The translations under genes and the position numbers were made by a program. This document shows, piece by piece, positions 22,450 to 34,960 of a stretch of 64,000 nucleotides of DNA. The stretch lies in assembly GCA_023653785.1 (NCBI GenBank), contig JAMKCH010051755.1, forward strand, positions 1 through 64,000, given 5' to 3'. The stretch comes from Ophioderma brevispina. Its lineage: Eukaryota; Echinodermata; Ophiuroidea; Amphilepidida; Ophiodermatidae. Every line of letters begins with the position of its first letter. Position 1 is the first letter of the stretch. The notes below the pieces were generated by a model. That model did not search any database. It saw only the letters and a program-made list of their open reading frames with translations, and had not been told where the DNA came from.

Positions 22450-23660
22450 AATAAAAACATCAATATTTGTTTTATATACCGAATATATAGATTCTTGTCA
22501 TCTGATTGGTTAAAGAACATTCTAAGCCAAGATTCTTTAACATAGGCCTAATATGTGTAGGCCATGGTTAAAGTAACAATTTTGTGTAACTTACCGATAG
22601 CTTCTCCAGGATCCAACTTCCAAGTGTTCCAATTAAACAATCCAAAATTATAAACAGCAAAACGCGAACAGTAACAAGTTAAATTCCAAAAGTTCCACTT
22701 CTTCAATTCCATGTCAACATTTTTAAAAGTCCGCATCATGTCTCGTAAGTTCTTCCTGCCACGATTGCAAAAGTACAGCGTTATCTTCCAGGAAACACCT
22801 TGTCCGGTAGACCTTGTGGATCATCAATCCAGTGACTCTTGAATTAGGCATGTCTTCTGGCGATATGGGATTTTTTGTGTGCTTTACAACACCCTTACTA
22901 AGCCTAACCTTGCTGTTTCAGGGTTGCTGAAACATTTAAATACTCGGAAGAATTAGCAAAATCTTCATGACCTATATGAGACAATCTTTCCTTTGTTTAG
23001 AAGTTAACGATTGGAGTCCAAAACGGATCGCCATCATCGACTTTTTGCTATACAAAGTGCAATTTTTCTGTCAGCAAGATGCGTAGCAAGTCATCGAACT
23101 CCGAATTCGGCAACCTTTCCACGGCCTGCAGATTGGTCGTCACCGCTGTCAAATAATCCTTGAATATCTTCACGGCGTATTTTACCTGCCGTTTGGTATT
23201 AGCACTATTAGCTGCGTCTATGATTCATTTAAGACCTTCGTCATCTACAGATCAAGCGTGGCTGTGATTCAGCCATTTCGTTGCCCTTGTTCGGTGTTGT
23301 TTGTCACCACCAGGCTTCTGGACCAGCACTGGGTGGTAAATGTGAAACAAAATTTCCCCTAAAAGCCGATCGTCTGCTTCCACACACAGAAATTGTTAAC
23401 CCGGTGTAGTTCGCGCTGTATTCATCTCTTACACCAGCTTCAATATGTACACTCATAATACGGATGGATAGTCCGCTCACGGCAGTCTCTCTATGCTGGG
23501 AAGAGGTGTCCCGGGCATAGTTCATGAATGAGATGCCCGCTCTCCCAGGGCATAGTCATTTTTGGTCAATTCGTGAAGCTATTTGAATAATTTTTATGGC
23601 CTCAACTTTTAACCAATCAGATGACAGGAATCTATATATGAGGTATATAATACAAAACAT
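22450..23660. mobile_element. Inverted-repeat-flanked element carrying a DUF3504-like fragment
   Basis: An arm at 22468-22515 (TATATAGATTCTTGTCATCT, GATTGGTTAAAG) recurs inverted at 23609-23656. GGGCATAGT-type words near 23517-23565 echo the palindrome on the left. Between the arms lies a minus-strand DUF3504-like pseudogene. The exact ends and any target duplication could not be fixed. It may be a transposon that picked up the coding piece, or the decayed parent itself. Confidence 0.55.
22650..23290 (-). pseudogene. DUF3504 / Crypton-derived-type protein fragment (ZMYM/QRICH1/KIAA1958-like)
   Basis: Minus-strand reading starts near an ATG at about 23280 (MAESQPRL), then after a frame change gives AANSANTKRQVKYAVKIFKD, YLTAV and SEFDDLLRILL. 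This is the arm-binding N-terminal helix region of DUF3504 proteins, a domain descended from Crypton tyrosine recombinases. Further along are KHTKNPISPEDM and, in another frame, LYFCNRGRKNLRDM, matching the LYFC-RRGREN-LR-M block of the same family. Several stops and frameshifts separate these blocks, so it cannot be expressed. The order and spacing of three blocks make chance unlikely. The assignment is from memory of the family. Confidence 0.6.
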
Positions 23661-25734
23661 ATCCTGGCATGAGCACATGACCAAAGTACAGATATATGGA
23701 GATGTCCTCCCAATTTCTTTTTCTGTTGCCCAAAGCCAAGCTTGATTTGCCTGTCACTGTCATCGTGTGGTTGATCAAGTAGTTCAGACATCACATGTTT
23801 GAGGTTACCACGCCCAAACAGGGGTCGTAGCCCCTTTAACTACATTGACGTGATTGCTCGAGACATCCAGCAGGATCCATCTGACATCCCCAAGGGACAT
23901 TTGGCGCTACATGGTGAACAGCATCTTGACTGCGGCCGCTAGATAGATGGATATATATTTGGGGTAGAAGATTTTGCGCCAACTACATATGGGAAATTTG
24001 TAACCGTAATTTTTTTTGTGGCTAACATTTTGTTTTTTAACTGCTCAATATATATTGTCAAATTTTGTTCAATATTTTTTTACAAAGAATGTATGGGTCA
24101 AGTTGCACTCAGTTTGTGTATTGCTAAAATACTGTAAAGCTACCCAATTATCAGCTTATCATCGGCACCATTTCACATTAAGGTTAAGGTAGGTCAGGGA
24201 TTATACCCTAAAATTTAGATGACATTGAGGAAGGGGTTGTATATGGCCTAGGGGCACATCATTTCAATGAATGTTTTTTATAACATGCATGGATATCAAG
24301 AGCATGAACTGCAGCCAACAACCCTGATTTTGATAACAAGCGAATCACATTCCTTATTTGGACAGACTGTAATGCTGAAAATGTTTGAGCTGAAAAACTG
24401 ACCTAGGTTTTACTGCCAAATTGTGAAAAAAACATTTTGGAGCCAAAATAACCATGTTTAATTTTTAAGATGTCCCTTCTAGGGGGAAAATTGTTCGTAG
24501 ATTATGATTTTTTAATAAAAAACCCTGTACCATATACCATTTTGCCAAAAAAATATTGATTTGTGGCCAGTTTTGTCTGAAAATCACACTTTTTGGGTGA
24601 CAAAAATTTTCAACTACCAACTTTGTATGCTTACAGAGTCTACAATATACATATATATGACCCTTATGGATTCAAGTATTTATGTTGTACTTTATTTCAT
24701 AATTTGCACACCAGAACCATTCAAATTTGACATTCAAAATTTAGCACTTTCGAACAAAAATTTTGCTTTGCACAATCACATCTCTGGAAAGGAAGGGTTT
24801 ACAGTGATGATTTACCTGTCAGTTTATGCAGAATTTAATAAACTTCAAATTGATACCTGACTTGGTTCATTTAAAGAGACATGAGGACATTTCCAGAGAG
24901 AAGCGCCTCAATTTTTTTCGAACCCAGGTTTTTTGCATATTTGAATACTTATCAATCCATTAGATCACACCTGAAGTGAATAAGCTGAATACGCTGTGTT
25001 TAAGTAATAAGATGATGATTTAGTAAAAGCATGGTTTCCTATAGGGATGATTAGAATAGCAGGCAAGTTCAAAACAAGGTTTGCGGTTTTCTTCCGTGCT
25101 TGTTTATCCAATAAACCTTCGAAACGTTCTCGGTAGGTGGTCTACAACCGATCAAGTGCAATTTGAGAGATATTTTTATTCTAAAAAAAAATCACCTCCT
25201 GTCGCCTCCTGTATAGGAATAATTCCAAAAATACAAAAATGTTTCCCTTACCCCTTGATTTTTCCATTGCGTTGGAAGTACAAGAAAACTAAAAGAACTA
25301 CAGAACATGAAAATTTAATCAATTATATCCAGAACAAGTCCCTACATAGTTTGGTATAAGGTACCTTTTTTTTACCTTGTGTAAAATTGTAGAATTTTTT
25401 TTTTTTTTCAGTTTGCAGAATCCAAATTTTACCTATAATTGGGTGTTTTGAGAACCTTTACAAAACCAAAAAGGGTGACACTGTTGAAAAGTTAATCAAT
25501 TATGCCCAAAACATATTCCCACAAAAATATAGTATGAAATTTTTGTCAAACTGCAAAATATTTGTAGAGATTCATTTATCAGCAAAATACTATAGGTTTC
25601 TATGGGACTCTGTATTGGGATCTCGGTATTACACAATACCCCAAAATGAGATTTCTTGGAATGCATCCATCATTTTGCATTTTTTACTTCAGATTTAGAT
25701 TCTACACAAATTTTAAACCTAGAAAACACGCTTT
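23661..25734. other. Non-coding sequence
   Basis: AT-rich with A and T runs. A NotI-type site (GCGGCCGC) stands near 23932-23940. Open frames at 24561-24860 and 25081-25359 show no domain. Confidence 0.45.
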
Positions 25735-25985
25735 GTTGTGTCGCCTGCCTTAAGGCAGAAAGACGCATAAGGATCACTTTGTCCACTGTAGTCTGTTGTT
25801 GTTGATGTCTGTTGTTGTGAAAAAGGGTTAACATTTGCCTGTAATATCCACATACTTTGATGGATTTAAACCAAATTTTGGTCACAGGTGCAACATGACA
25901 TCCCCCATTTGTTGATGAGGTCAAAGGTCACATACCAAGGTCAAAGGTCATGTGAGGTCAAGTTTGTAAAATAGTCTGAGGACCG
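25735..25985. repeat. Second copy of the hairpin-headed AGGTCA repeat
   Basis: GTGTCGCCTGCCTTAAGGCA begins the copy, then TCACTTTGTCCACTGT, TGTGAAAAAGGGTTAACA, GTAATATCCACATACTT and GGTGCAACATG(A/G)CATC follow as in 10791-11040. It has two perfect AGGTCAAAGGTCA motifs (25918-25930, 25938-25950). Only one body unit is present. Confidence 0.85.
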
Positions 25986-26559
25986 ATGTATTTTTTCATT
26001 GTTGAAGCACCTTCACATTTTTACACTTTCGGCAGTAAAATCAAGGTCGAATCTGAAACCATAACCATATCTTACCTACAGTGATTATATCATACATTTT
26101 CATGAAGAAAATTTTCATATTTTATTATGCCTATATTCTTGATTTCAGAAGTCTGCCCACCTTCATACAGGGATGTAAGACTTCCAGAAATTTCTGGATT
26201 TCTGTAAATTTGGTAATAAAAAAAAACAGAATTAAAAAAAAAATGTTTTTGACATTTATGGACTTGGGTGATGTTATTTCAGCAATATTTTTTGGTAGAG
26301 GATATACCTTTTAACTCCGTCTGTATCCTTTTGTTTGGACGATTCCCGCATACACGTTTAGCATTGCCCACATGCATTTGGCCGCTGGGGCAAGGGCCAA
26401 ATCGATTTTCAGGAAATCAATGATATGCCCACTTACATCCCTGTTCATAACTTTTAATGATGTTTTTCTTCTTCTTTGATAGCTTAGAGTCAAACATTTA
26501 TTTTTGTATATTAACCCATTCAAGATAATCATTATGAATGTGTGTTTCTGAAGAAGAAA
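25986..26559. other. Non-coding sequence with a small inverted motif
   Basis: CAGGGATGTAAG near 26168 and CTTACATCCCTG near 26433 form a short inverted pair. The 26311-26859 minus-strand frame crosses into the SINE and is not a gene. Confidence 0.4.
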
Positions 26560-27060
26560 CCCACATTGTGCACTTGAACAATTATAACATAACATGCACA
26601 GGCACACACATCTGAGAAAAAATCTCAGATGCGCCTGTATGGGGACTCGAACCCTGGACCTTTCGCTAACTTGGCGAGTGCTCCACCACTGAGCTATATA
26701 GACCATCCCTGATATACAGAGATTCAGTATGATACTCATGGATAGGCGGTCAGGATAAACAATACACAGTGTAGGAGATTGAAGTCGGTGCTTACTCACA
26801 AGCCCAACAATGTATGAAGGCAAACTAACTGTAAGAGGCTCACGCATCATACACTGCAAACAAACTAGTACAGGAGATCATTACTGATGCTTGCTTCACA
26901 TTTCTGAGCATTTTTAACTAATCATTAAAGCTGAGGAAGAAACATGCACCGTGCACTGCAGTTACATGTATAACATAACATGCACAGGCACACATCTGAA
27001 AAAAAATCTTGGACACATGCGCCTGTACGGGGACTCGAAACCTGCACTCGCCAAGTTAGC
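26560..27060 (-). repeat. tRNA-headed SINE, family B, one full and one partial unit
   Basis: On the minus strand TATAGCTCAGTGGTGGAGC (A box) and GGTTCGAGTCCCC (B box) fit a tRNA head. The body shares TACTCATGGATAGGCGGTCA, AGAGGCTCACGCATCATAC and GAGATCATTACTGATGCTTG with 33055-33625. A second unit begins near 26965 and breaks off near 27060. Confidence 0.8.
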
Positions 27061-27272
27061 GGGGTTTGAGGTTTCACAAGCATGCAGCATGCCTGTGATT
27101 GGTTGATTTCAAAATCAGCTGTTGTTCAACTTGTTGCTATGTTGAGGCATGAATGGCTTGTGTACGGTTGTGATTTAGACGCGCAATTGAGAGAAAATAA
27201 ACATCTGGATACAGTTTACAACTTGGCCTCTTGTAGTGGAGGTAAGCACATAAGCAACTGGTAAGGACTGGG

Positions 27273-27603
27273 AGCAATAAGCCAAATCGGCATTGTAACT
27301 TCCGGTAATATTTTTAGGACTCCTAACCTTTGACCCCGTCAATATTTCAGGAAAATTATCTTTTAGTAATTTCGAAAAATAGTTCTAAGATATTTGATAT
27401 TTAAAAATAGAAAACATGTTTTACTCTATCCAAATAATTTACGGCGTGATTTTTTATTGGCTATATTGCTGGAATAGTTATAAAAACATAATTATTAAAA
27501 ACATTAATTATTATCCATAATCTTGATTTGTCAAAGGTCAGGAGTCCTAAAAAGTGGCAAAAGAATGCATCATAAATCTGTAATGTCGATTTTGCTTATT
27601 GCT
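27273..27603. mobile_element. MITE-like inverted-repeat element, 331 bp
   Basis: AGCAATAAGCCAAATCGGCA at the left matches, inverted, the right end TGTCGATTTTGCTTATTGCT. An inner inverted pair, AGGACTCCTAACCTTTGAC and GTCAAAGGTCAGGAGTCCT, lies further in. No open frame of note. No target duplication was established. Confidence 0.7.
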
Positions 27604-28304
27604 TGAATTTTACTCAAGCATTTGTAATGGATGTGATGCATGTAAACTGACTGTCATATCGAGCTGAGAGCATGTCCCTGAGAGTAGAAAGATTCAAAGC
27701 TTCCAACCTGCGTACAGGAAAATGCCAAATCAACTTATAAAATGGTTTGCAGTCTCTCTATTGCTGTACAAATTGTGATTCATTTGGAGGTGTTACCGAA
27801 TTGAATCAGGGTTGACCACCATCATATGAATTCCCAAGTGATAAGCTCTGAGCTCTTATGGAAACATACAGAAAGAAGTCAAATATGCACAAACAGTAAA
27901 AAAGATATATGAAAGACCTACAAACTTTCTACCGTCATAAAATAAACTCTTAGGTCTTAACAATATCATTTTGATATGAGAGCAGAAATTAGGTAATGAT
28001 AAAATTCTTGCAGAAGTTTTCTCCTGTTTTATTAAAAGAAACCTCTAAAATTCCATTGTAAATGCTAAAAAATAAGTGGCCTTCGATATAGAAATGCATG
28101 CAAAAGCAACTTTTGTTCCAATAATCCTATGAAGCTGCATGGTCAAGAGGCCCCTTATTGTTATTTTTATTTAAAACTTGTAAAAGATGAACCCCAAATT
28201 ACAGAAATAGGATCCTGATGAAATTTTCATGAACTTGCCAACTGATAGTGCACTGCATGTTATCTTAACTTGCAGCCTGTTGAACATAATGCATGTCACT
28301 TGAA
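27604..28304. other. Non-coding sequence
   Basis: Nothing recognisable. Confidence 0.4.
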
Positions 28305-31300
28305 ACATGAGTTTGAGTTTATTCATGCATATCATAATTACAAAAAATACATAGCATTAAAAAGACAGTTAATAAAATACAAGCACATGTAACTGACAAG
28401 ACCATGCACAGATATGCATGGGATAACCCTTTAAGCCCTTAAAAGAGCTTATTTTTCACAGGGGTCCCTGAATACCAGACATGGCATAAAATTTTGTTAA
28501 AAATATATAATCATTGCACGAGTCCACCCTACATAACAATATTATCAGAAAGCCAAAGCTAGTAATGATGAGAGGCAATAACATTCATAAATTGCTCGCG
28601 AACCTAAAATTCCCCACCCCTACCTAAAGACAATGAAACAAGAAACCACAAATTAATATCCTCCCTTCCACCTTGAAGCTTGCCACCCTCCCAAACTCGC
28701 ACACAAACAAGCACCGAATGAAGTCACTGCCCATCTCCCCCCCCCCCCCCCCCCAAAAACTTTGTGCCTCCCGAACTATTGCACCTAAAAGATATAACTA
28801 TATTTTGCAAGAGTGTTCCTTAATAGATTTTTGAAATTCCCAATACACACTGATGTTTTTAATTGAATTTGGAACTTCGACAGTCGTGGATACCATTAAG
28901 AAGAAAGAAGCCTGAATGTGAGCGGTTACATTTGTGGATATAAAAATTGTGTTGACCTTGACCTGGTATTATAGGTGTGAACTTGAGACACTGGTAAAAT
29001 TATCAGACAGATAAGGAGTCCTAGATTGTGGAACAATTTTAAAAAATATTCTTTAAGCGTAATGCTTTGCCTGTTTCGCAGACATTAAGAACCCAAGCCC
29101 TTGAAAGCCTCACCTTATATATGGATAGAAAGGATCCGTGTTGAGAATGAATCTTATTACCCCTGTTCTGGGCACATTGAAGTTTTTTACACATAGTTTT
29201 GGATGTACTATCGCGATACCATAATTAGATAGATAGTCAAACCAACAGAGGACTAAGTAGGCAGTGCAAAGGGGTCTTTTTTTATTTTGAAATCACAAAA
29301 AAAGTTTGCTTTGCCTATAGAGAAATGTTTAAACTGGAATTGACTTTCTTGATAACATTTGGAAGCCTCAGATCCCCATAAGGGTACTGTCCAAATCGGA
29401 CCCAAATAGTTAACAGACTGGTGGCTTTAATAGTGTGGCCCAAGACAGTAATGGAAAAGTCTCATAATGCTATTACATCTGCATTTTGTCCCAAATAAAA
29501 TTAACTCAGTTTTCCCCATGTGAAGGGAAGGTTTTGTTTGTCAACCAGCCACGTGTACATTCTCTAAATTATTTTCAGAAGGAACTTGGGATATTTTAGA
29601 TGGTATTATCTGAGACCAGAAGAGCACTGTCTTCAAAAAAAGAAGCATATTGGAGCCTCAAACATCAATGACATAGGCATGTCAGTTACATAACACAAAA
29701 ATAGAAGAGGCCCCAATATGCTGCCCTGAGGACTCCCTGTAAGCTCTCTTGGCGAAGAATTTCCCCCATTAATATTGACAATTTGGGGTCTATTTGACAG
29801 ATAGGATTTAAAAACAAACGCATGAATGTAGATTTACACCAAGAGCCTCGTTAACTTTCCTAACAAGGAGCTCATGGTTTACGCTGTCCAAAGCTTTTTT
29901 GAATATCCAGAGAACCATTCCTGTGAATTTTTCCCCTCACTCATCCGGTCCGTATATAATCCTGTACATAAATGAGACAGGTTCTGTTGACTATACTTGC
30001 CACGAAAACCTGACTGAAATTCATAAAGAAGGTGGATTTTTGTGAGGTAGTTCATTAAGTTGAACGAAAACTGCTTTTTCTAGGATCTTGGATGGAACGG
30101 ATAAAACACTGTCACCTGGTCTTAATTTTGTTCCGACCTCAACCTACGTTTCTTTTTGAGATTGGTTTCACCTTAGCTATTTCATGCTATCAGGAAAGAC
30201 TTCATTTTTAATTGAAAGGTTAATAATGTGAGTCCAAGGGAAATTGAACACTTCAGCAGCATCTTTTAAAAACGCGGCAGGTATTTCATCCAACCGGTAC
30301 TTTTTCTGCATTCAAATTCAAGAATTTCCTTCATAACAAAAATCGGTACTGACTTCTTGAATTTGAAAAAGTCAGTCTAATTTTTCCATAAAACTTACGA
30401 AACCTTTCATAATCCACCTTGTAATCACCATTGGATACAGGGAGTTCAGCAGCTAGTTTAGAAGCAATACTTTTGAAGAAAGCATTGAAATAATTGGCCA
30501 ATTGTTTGCCTTTCATGATTTTCGTACCATTATCATTTAGAACAATGTTAGAGGTGCAGAACTCTTTTTGCTATAACCAAGAGTCTTGAGGTTTTTCCAA
30601 AGTGCTTAGGATTATTTCTATTATCGTTGATCTTATTTATCATTATCCTGTTTGGCTTTCCTAATATCTCTTTGCACTTTTATATTTCTCAGTTTGCAAT
30701 AATTTTGGTAAGATTCTTGAACAGTGGTTTTTAAACTTATTCAGCCCTATAATTCCCTCTCTCTGATGTTACTAAGAATTTCATTGTTCATCCACGGTTC
30801 GCACGATGTTTAATTCGAACCTCCTTGAATTGGTGCAACTTGATCTAAAATGTTTGACAAATTTGCCGAATGAAGACCAGGCCAATTAACATCCCAGCAT
30901 TGCATGACCTCTGACCAGTCTGCTTCCAAAAGTTTGGTAACAAATGATTACACTATAATTTTTAATAAATCTCACTTTCCCCCAAAATGCTGCTTGCAGC
31001 TGGGGGTTTGGTGATTTTTCCTTGTGCAAAAAGTCATCATGTGATCACTTACATTACTCCAGTTAGGATGACAACCAGATTGATTTCAATGTACTCTGGT
31101 GGGAATTACACACATGGTCTAGCCTATTCAATTTGGGCCAATCTGGTGGGTTGAAAAATCAACTGTTTTAAACCATGTATAATGCCGCATTTCTTCATAA
31201 TATTTGATATACAGGTTTTCTTTCTTAAACACCCATAATGTAAAATTTCAGAATCAGTTGAAAGTTTGGAAATTACCACTTCAAATTGGTTATAAACCAA

Positions 31301-31560
31301 TCTTTTTCCTCACCATAGATAACCCGATAACAATTGGCCTGACCTTGGGATAGAATTTCAGCCACTGGAATCCGAAGTTTTTAATATCCAATTGCCGGTT
31401 TTGATTTTTTAAGCAAGACTTTGAATGAATGGTAGCTACAAGTTACCTACCCGCCTGCCTGTTTTCGGTCCTTCCTAATCAGGAAAAGTCCAGGAATAGC
31501 AATTTTCATATCCAAACAGTATGATCGCCAAGTTTCTCGGTTATCATGATGATTTTTTTT
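28305..31560 (-). pseudogene. Jockey/CR1-group LINE, endonuclease plus reverse transcriptase, decayed
   Basis: Minus-strand reading gives, in order and across frameshifts: an APE-endonuclease region with LDIKNFGFQWLKFYPKVRP, KQLIFQPTRL and VSDHMMTFCTRK (the PTR and SDH motifs); the linker KNYSV, DWSEVMQCWDVNW and EPWMNNEILSNIRERE; then KQLANYFNAFFKSIASKL; the RT blocks KALDSVNHELL, SYLSNRPQIVNINGGN and LTGSPQGSILGPLLF; and SALLVSDNT after a damaged YADD site. SVNYLG and WLVDKQNLPF-type blocks follow. The 3' end is placed at an AATAAA near 28325. The reverse transcriptase is not intact: PQGS survives but the YADD core reads FFEDSALL. A C18 run at 28737-28754 lies in the 3' part. Confidence 0.8.
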
Positions 31561-31943
31561 TTGCTTTTTTTTGTATTGGATGCACATACCCGTATTCTGT
31601 CATTTTAGGTAAAGTGATCTGGTATTTAAATGAATAAAATGGATCCCCTTACTATCAAAGGGATGGTACAAATGATCCTTTCATAGATTAGAATAGCTGG
31701 TCTTTTGGCCATGTGATGCCTACTATTTGTCTCATGAGAGTTTTGGTACAGGACCAGGATTTTGTTGCCGCACATACAAGAGTTATTACCCCTGCACAAT
31801 TGGTATGTGCTCAGTGGATTTTGCATAATATGAGATGGGTTTATGCAAACATCCTTTATTAATGAATTTCTTAATTTCTTGTTTGTCGTACAGAAAAAAA
31901 CATCATTCCAATTTTGTAAGTTTATTGTATATTTTGTGTCCAG
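31561..31943. other. Non-coding sequence ending in an acceptor-like tract
   Basis: The last 25 bases are T-rich and end in CCAG (AG at 31942-31943), a plausible 3' splice site. Confidence 0.4.
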
Positions 31944-32092
31944 TCTCGAGTCATACTATGGTAAAGCATGATGATCCTCTAGTAAACAGGTCCTCATTAA
32001 AACATGATGCAGAAAGCACCATTGGTGACATACACAATAACAACAGCGTCGTTGTTGTCCTCACAAATAAGGTGCCCATGGTTGGTATTAAT
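31944..32092 (+). CDS. Candidate internal exon, possibly of the TRIO/Kalirin-like gene
   Basis: This 149-base open segment lies between a T-rich CAG acceptor and an AAT|GTAAGT donor. The encoded piece includes SSHTMVKHDDPLVNRSSLKH and, later, NNNSVVVVLTNKVPMVGIN: polar then valine-rich, with no domain recognised. It begins in phase 1 (two bases finish a codon) and ends on a codon boundary. The SH3 exon at 4054-4279 ends in phase 1, so the two can be joined without a shift; the region after SH3 in TRIO proteins is poorly conserved linker. With 27.7 kb between, other exons may intervene. Splice context and phase are the only evidence. Confidence 0.45.
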
Positions 32093-32152
32093 GTAAGTCA
32101 AAGATGTTGTCAATTCGACCCCAAAAGAAAAATTGAAATGATCTCACCTTAA

Positions 32153-33054
32153 TGAACAGACGAAATTCAAGCTTGACAGTTGAGGATGTCAGCCTATGGC
32201 ATGCTGGTAGAATCCCGAGTTAAGTCGTGGAGCCCCGTGAACTGCCGAATATTGAGAATTGCTTGTAAGCTTCCTTGACTGCCGAATTCGGAGGGCTTTG
32301 GATGGATAACAAGCGCCCCAAAAAACGTTACAAAATAACAGCTTTTAGAGCTGAACTTCCACAGAGCATGTGGAGAACTACAAAAAATAAACATCTAGTT
32401 GCAAAATATAGCAGTGACTTTCTGATTTGACATTAAAAAACACTAAAAATCGACATAAGAAACGGAGCACACAAAAATCATGACGTGAGTCTCTGACGCC
32501 ATCTTAAACATTCAACCCTTGACCCTGCATTTGTCTATAAAATGCAAGCTCACTGTGCTAGTAAGCCATAGCTGGATTTCAGCAGGGTATGCTATCAGGC
32601 TTGTCAGTCTTGCAAAATCTCTATCTCATGGTGTAATATAATTTTATAGTTATTTTGTTCACATTCTCAATCTTCATGCCTAGATTTTTGACACAAAAAT
32701 GTGCATGGGGTTTATCTCGTACTGATGCAAGGTAAACAATTTTAAAATGCTTCTTCTCAAATGTGGTTTATTTTTGTAACTGGGATAGGATGTTCATAAA
32801 TTTTGAAGTCAAAGGACATAGCTAGGGGTCAAACAAGATCAATGTCGAAATATGCTTAAAATGCTGCTCTTGTCCACAGTTTTTGCTGGATATTGATATC
32901 AGTTGGGTGGAAGGATACATGTGGGATGTAAGAAATTTGAGTTGCTAATAACTTCTGTGAATTAGCGCACCCGAGATAGAAGTGGGAGTTTGTGGGTTCG
33001 AGTCCCATCCACAGCAAAGTTCTTTTGCAATTAATAATGCTATAAACTATAAGA
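32153..33054. other. Non-coding sequence
   Basis: No gene or clear repeat until the SINE that follows. Confidence 0.4.
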
Positions 33055-33625
33055 GGCTCACGCATCATACTCTGCAAACAAACTAGTACATGAGATCATT
33101 ACTGATGCTTGCTTCACATTTCTGAGCATTTTTAACTAATCATTAAAGCTGAGGAAGAAACATGCATCGTGCACTAGAACAATTATAAGATTGCATGCAC
33201 AGGCACACACATTTGAGAAAAAATCTTGGATGTATGCACTTGTACGGGGACTCGAACCCCAGACCTTTTGCTAACTTGGGGAGTGCTCTACTAAACTACA
33301 CAGACCGTCCCTGATAAACAGAGATTCGGTATGATACTCATGGATAGGCAGTCAGGGTAAACAATACACATGATACAACAATGTACGAGATCGAAGTTGG
33401 CGAGTGCTCTGCCAATGAGCTATACAGACCATCCCTGACAAACAGATTCAGTATGATACTCATGGATAGGCGGTCAGGGTAAACAACACACACAACACAA
33501 CAGTGTACGAGATCGAAGTCGATGCTTACTCACAAGCCCAACAAGGTATAAATGCAAACTAACTGTAAGAGACTCATTCATCACACACAGCAAACTAATA
33601 CACGAGATCATTACTGGTACTAAAG
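33055..33625 (-). repeat. tRNA-headed SINE, family B
   Basis: It shares AGAGGCTCACGCATCATAC, GAGATCATTACTGATGCTTG and TTTAACTAATCATTAAAGCT with 26560-27060. A tRNA-like head on the minus strand (GGGGTTCGAGTCCCC B box) lies at about 33240-33310, and a second partial head at about 33395-33430, so the copy is internally duplicated. Confidence 0.8.
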
Positions 33626-33639
33626 GGATGGAAGCTAAA

Positions 33640-33765
33640 GAAGACTTCACATCATGGGTGGGAATCGAACCAGGGACCCAGGGCTCCAGTTCCATGACCA
33701 GTGAGGGCAAGCCACGAGGGTGCCGCTGGCCTGGCCGGCGATTGCGCCATATGGGTGTTCTTATG
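33640..33765 (-). repeat. tRNA-like SINE segment with a long variable region
   Basis: On the minus strand GGTTCGATTCCCACC is a good B box. The A-box-like start ATGGCGCAATCGCCGG is about 75 bases upstream, longer than a standard tRNA. It may derive from a class II (Leu/Ser-like) tRNA or be rearranged. Confidence 0.4.
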
Positions 33766-33899
33766 ATGATGTCATTGCATGATTTAGGACTTAGTGCATT
33801 TTGTAGCCTCAGTAGCATGGTATATTGTGGTCTGCGGGCACGTTGTGATTTAGGGATTCAAACATGTTGCAGAGTGGTTTATCACAAATCAACAATGAT

Positions 33900-34960
33900 G
33901 CATCCTTGTGTCCGTGTATTTATAACCCGCGAGGGTGGCCTGAGCCACATCGAGAATGTTTTCGAGAAGGGTTTGGTAACCAGAGTTGTGTTTGTTGATC
34001 TATCAGCAGCATATGACACAGTTAGTCACTAAGGACATCCACTTGACTGAGCTCATCCAAGGATTGCTTGCAAGCAGGATGTTCTTTGTTCAGCTAGGAG
34101 CGAAGAAGAGCCAGTGGCATAGGCTCAAGAATGGACTTCCCCAGGTGAGTGTGCTGCCACTTCTCCTATTCAACATCTATACCAACGACCAACCTAGTAG
34201 TGCAGGAACCTGTCGTTTATCTATGCAGATGATCTTGGAATTAGCGCACAAGATGCAGACTTCACAGTTGTTGAAGAGACTCTCCAAAGCTTTGCATGAA
34301 CTCACTCCTTATTAAATCCATTCAAGATGTGTGTGCTTTCCATCTACGCAACTGTGAAGCCAAATATTAGCTTAAAGTAACCTAGTCTGGAACACCCCTG
34401 GAGCACTGTGATAATCCTATCTACTTAGGAGTTACCTTGGACCACACTCTCTCTTATAAGATCCACATCAAGAAGATGAAGAGTAAAGTATGTTCATGCA
34501 GTAACCTCTTGAACAAACTCACTGGTACAAGATGAGGTGCTCACCCACATACCCTAAGATCGATGGCACTTGCCCTGTGCTACTCATGTGCAGAGTATGC
34601 TTGCCCTGTATGGGAAAGATCAACCCATGCCAAGAAGCTTGATCCAGCGTTAAATGCCTCCTGCTGGCTTATTATAGGATGTCTTCGTCCAACACCAACG
34701 GACAACTTATACATCCTAGCAGGAATTGCTCCACCAGACATCTGTTGTAGTGTAGCAAGCATGCAAGAGTGTAGCTGCCTAGTATCTAATGTGAAGCACC
34801 CTATGTCCGGACAGATACCTGCTGCTAACTGCCTTAAATCCAGACAGAGTTTCTTAAGCAAAGTCCAACCCCTTGAAACGGTCTTTAAGGAGTTTAAGAG
34901 TCGCCTTGTGGAAAGACTGACTTGCTATCAACCAAATAACTTCTATTGGTATTGAACATG
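33900..34960 (+). pseudogene. Non-LTR retrotransposon reverse transcriptase, 5'-truncated
   Basis: Blocks in order: FEKGLVTRVVFVDLSAAYDT (RT motif A), LTELIQGLLASRMFFVQL, RLKNGLPQVSVLPLLLFNIY (motif B, with PQVS for PQGS) and TNDQ, then in a second frame SFIYADDLGISAQDADF with an intact YADD. Later come TLSYK, and from 34563 ALALCYSCAEYACPVWERST, HAKKLDPALNASC, ILAGIAPPD and LKSRQSFLS, the well-known C-terminal region of a LINE group widespread in invertebrates. At least two frameshifts are present. Endonuclease and the 5' part are absent. Confidence 0.85.

Noticed and set aside
26636..26712. Functional tRNA gene on the minus strand
   Set aside because: A and B boxes are good, but the anticodon arm is degenerate and the unit recurs as part of a longer repeat, so it is a SINE head.
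26311..26859. Minus-strand frame of 182 codons
   Set aside because: Most of it is read through a tRNA-headed SINE; the rest shows no domain.
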